From Streptomyces fulvoviolaceus (GTDB lineage: Bacteria; Actinomycetota; Actinomycetes; Streptomycetales; Streptomycetaceae): DNA of 64,000 nt. Each line of letters opens with the position of its first letter. Position 1 is the stretch's first letter. The notes under the pieces were generated by a model. The model worked only from the letters and a program-made list of their open reading frames with translations, did not search any database and had not been told where the DNA came from. The stretch is from assembly GCF_000718165.1 (NCBI RefSeq), contig NZ_JOEY01000009.1, forward strand, positions 1 to 64,000, given 5' to 3'. This document shows positions 63,438-64,000 of this stretch, piece by piece. Made by a program: the position numbers and the translations under genes.

Positions 63438-64000
63438 TCAGCTCTCCGGGCGGTCCTCCGGGACGGCCTCCGTGGCCGGCTCCGCCGCGGTGACCTTGGC
63501 GGTGCTGATCGCCGGGGTCGCGCCGTTGGCGCCGTTCGTCAGTGCGAGCTCCCTGGGGGAGAGCACCGGCGGACGGGTGGACGGCGTACGGCGGGAGGAT
63601 CCGGTCCAGGCCGGCCGCGGGGGACGCTTGACGATGGGAGCGAAGACCTCTGCGATCTGCTCCTTGTTGAGCGTCTCCTTCTCCAGCAGCTGGAGCACGA
63701 GCGCGTCGAGGACGTCGCGGTTCTCGACCAGGATCTCCCAGGCCTCGTTGTGCGCCGTCTCGATGAGCTTCTTGACCTCTTCGTCGACCAGCGCGGCGAC
63801 CTCTTCCGAGTAGTCACGCGGGTGCGACATCTCCCGGCCCAGGAACGGCTCGGTGTTGTCGCCACCGAACTTGATGGCGCCGAGACGCTCGGTCATGCCG
63901 TACTGCGTGACCATCGAGCGAGCCGTTGCGGTGGCCTTCTCGATGTCGTTCGCAGCGCCGGTGGTCGGGTCGTGGAAGACCAGTTCCTCGGCCGCGCGGC
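63438..64000 (-). CDS. ftsH: ATP-dependent zinc metalloprotease FtsH (3' part, runs off the window)
   Basis: Partial: the C-terminal 186 residues or so are in the window and the 5' part lies beyond base 64000. The frame continues upstream of the internal ATG at 63914 as RAAEELVFHDPTTGAANDIE, the M41 peptidase region that carries the third zinc ligand Asp/Glu neighbourhood. It then continues through ARSMVTQYGMTERLG, GREMSHPRDYSEEVAALVDE and a low-complexity tail. FtsH is a membrane AAA+ protease for damaged membrane proteins and regulators. ftsH next to folE is a common actinobacterial order. Confidence 0.95.
   Translation of the reverse strand, partial: RAAEELVFHDPTTGAANDIEKATATARSMVTQYGMTERLGAIKFGGDNTEPFLGREMSHPRDYSEEVAALVDEEVKKLIETAHNEAWEILVENRDVLDALVLQLLEKETLNKEQIAEVFAPIVKRPPRPAWTGSSRRTPSTRPPVLSPRELALTNGANGATPAISTAKVTAAEPATEAVPEDRPES

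Overview
The window is chromosomal DNA of a Streptomyces-type actinomycete. Supporting signs are very high GC with strong third-position GC bias, frequent GTG starts and ATGA/GTGA stop-start overlaps, and actinobacterial genes such as lsr2, clpC, disA, the sigE-cse envelope-stress operon and a DUF3180 gene beside the folate genes. The gene order looks like conserved chromosome core. I see no rRNA or tRNA, no transposase, no integrase, no prophage block and no CRISPR array.

Layout. 0-5.5 kb: ABC-2 exporter, SulP transporter, methyltransferase, small membrane protein and two tandem SH3-like proteins. 5.6-12.3 kb: Ser/Thr kinase with a beta-propeller, ilvD, a TetR regulator, a TIM-barrel isomerase and an exopolyphosphatase. 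12.3-19.8 kb: a cysteine-rich protein of unknown function, an unusual sigma-like/zinc-finger/membrane/BACON-like fusion, then the DNA-repair genes radA, disA and mutY. 20-23.4 kb: sigE-cseA-cseB-cseC. 23.4-27.1 kb: a VOC/AraC pair and a DHA2 drug exporter divergent from its TetR regulator. 27.1-31.9 kb: secreted M23 peptidase, a NACHT-LRR NTPase and a secreted acid phosphatase. 32-39 kb: clpC, a prim-pol-like protein, lsr2, an ArgA-type acetyltransferase, a BlaI regulator, small proteins and a 132-bp tandem-repeat tract. 39.3-44.8 kb: a tightly packed operon DUF2520-panC-nadB-nadC-coaX (NAD and CoA precursors). 45-50.3 kb: a PLP lyase, an ArsR regulator, a TmrB-like ATPase and a two-component pair. 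50.4-54.5 kb: a MidA/NDUFAF7-like methyltransferase overlapping tail-to-tail with a nuoD paralogue, then two PH-domain membrane proteins. 54.5-59.2 kb: coiled-coil membrane protein, esterase and MprF-like lysyltransferase. 59.4-64 kb: folP, an NTF2-like gene, a long structured leader, folB, folK, DUF3180, then folE and the 3' part of ftsH on the other strand.

Themes. Cell-envelope stress recurs (SigE-Cse, M23 peptidase, MprF-like protein, SH3 proteins, PASTA-less Ser/Thr kinase). DNA-damage genes cluster, and radA carries a full match to the RecA-NDp (PafBC-type) promoter. Many genes show a TANNNT -10 box 6-7 nt before the start codon, which implies leaderless mRNAs. The observations I find most worth pursuing are the structured 270-nt leader before folB, the NACHT-LRR protein, the sigma/anti-sigma/BACON fusion, the MidA-nuoD pairing, the RecA-NDp promoters, the palindrome inserted in frame in the SulP gene, and the 220-bp and 180-bp long inverted repeats.
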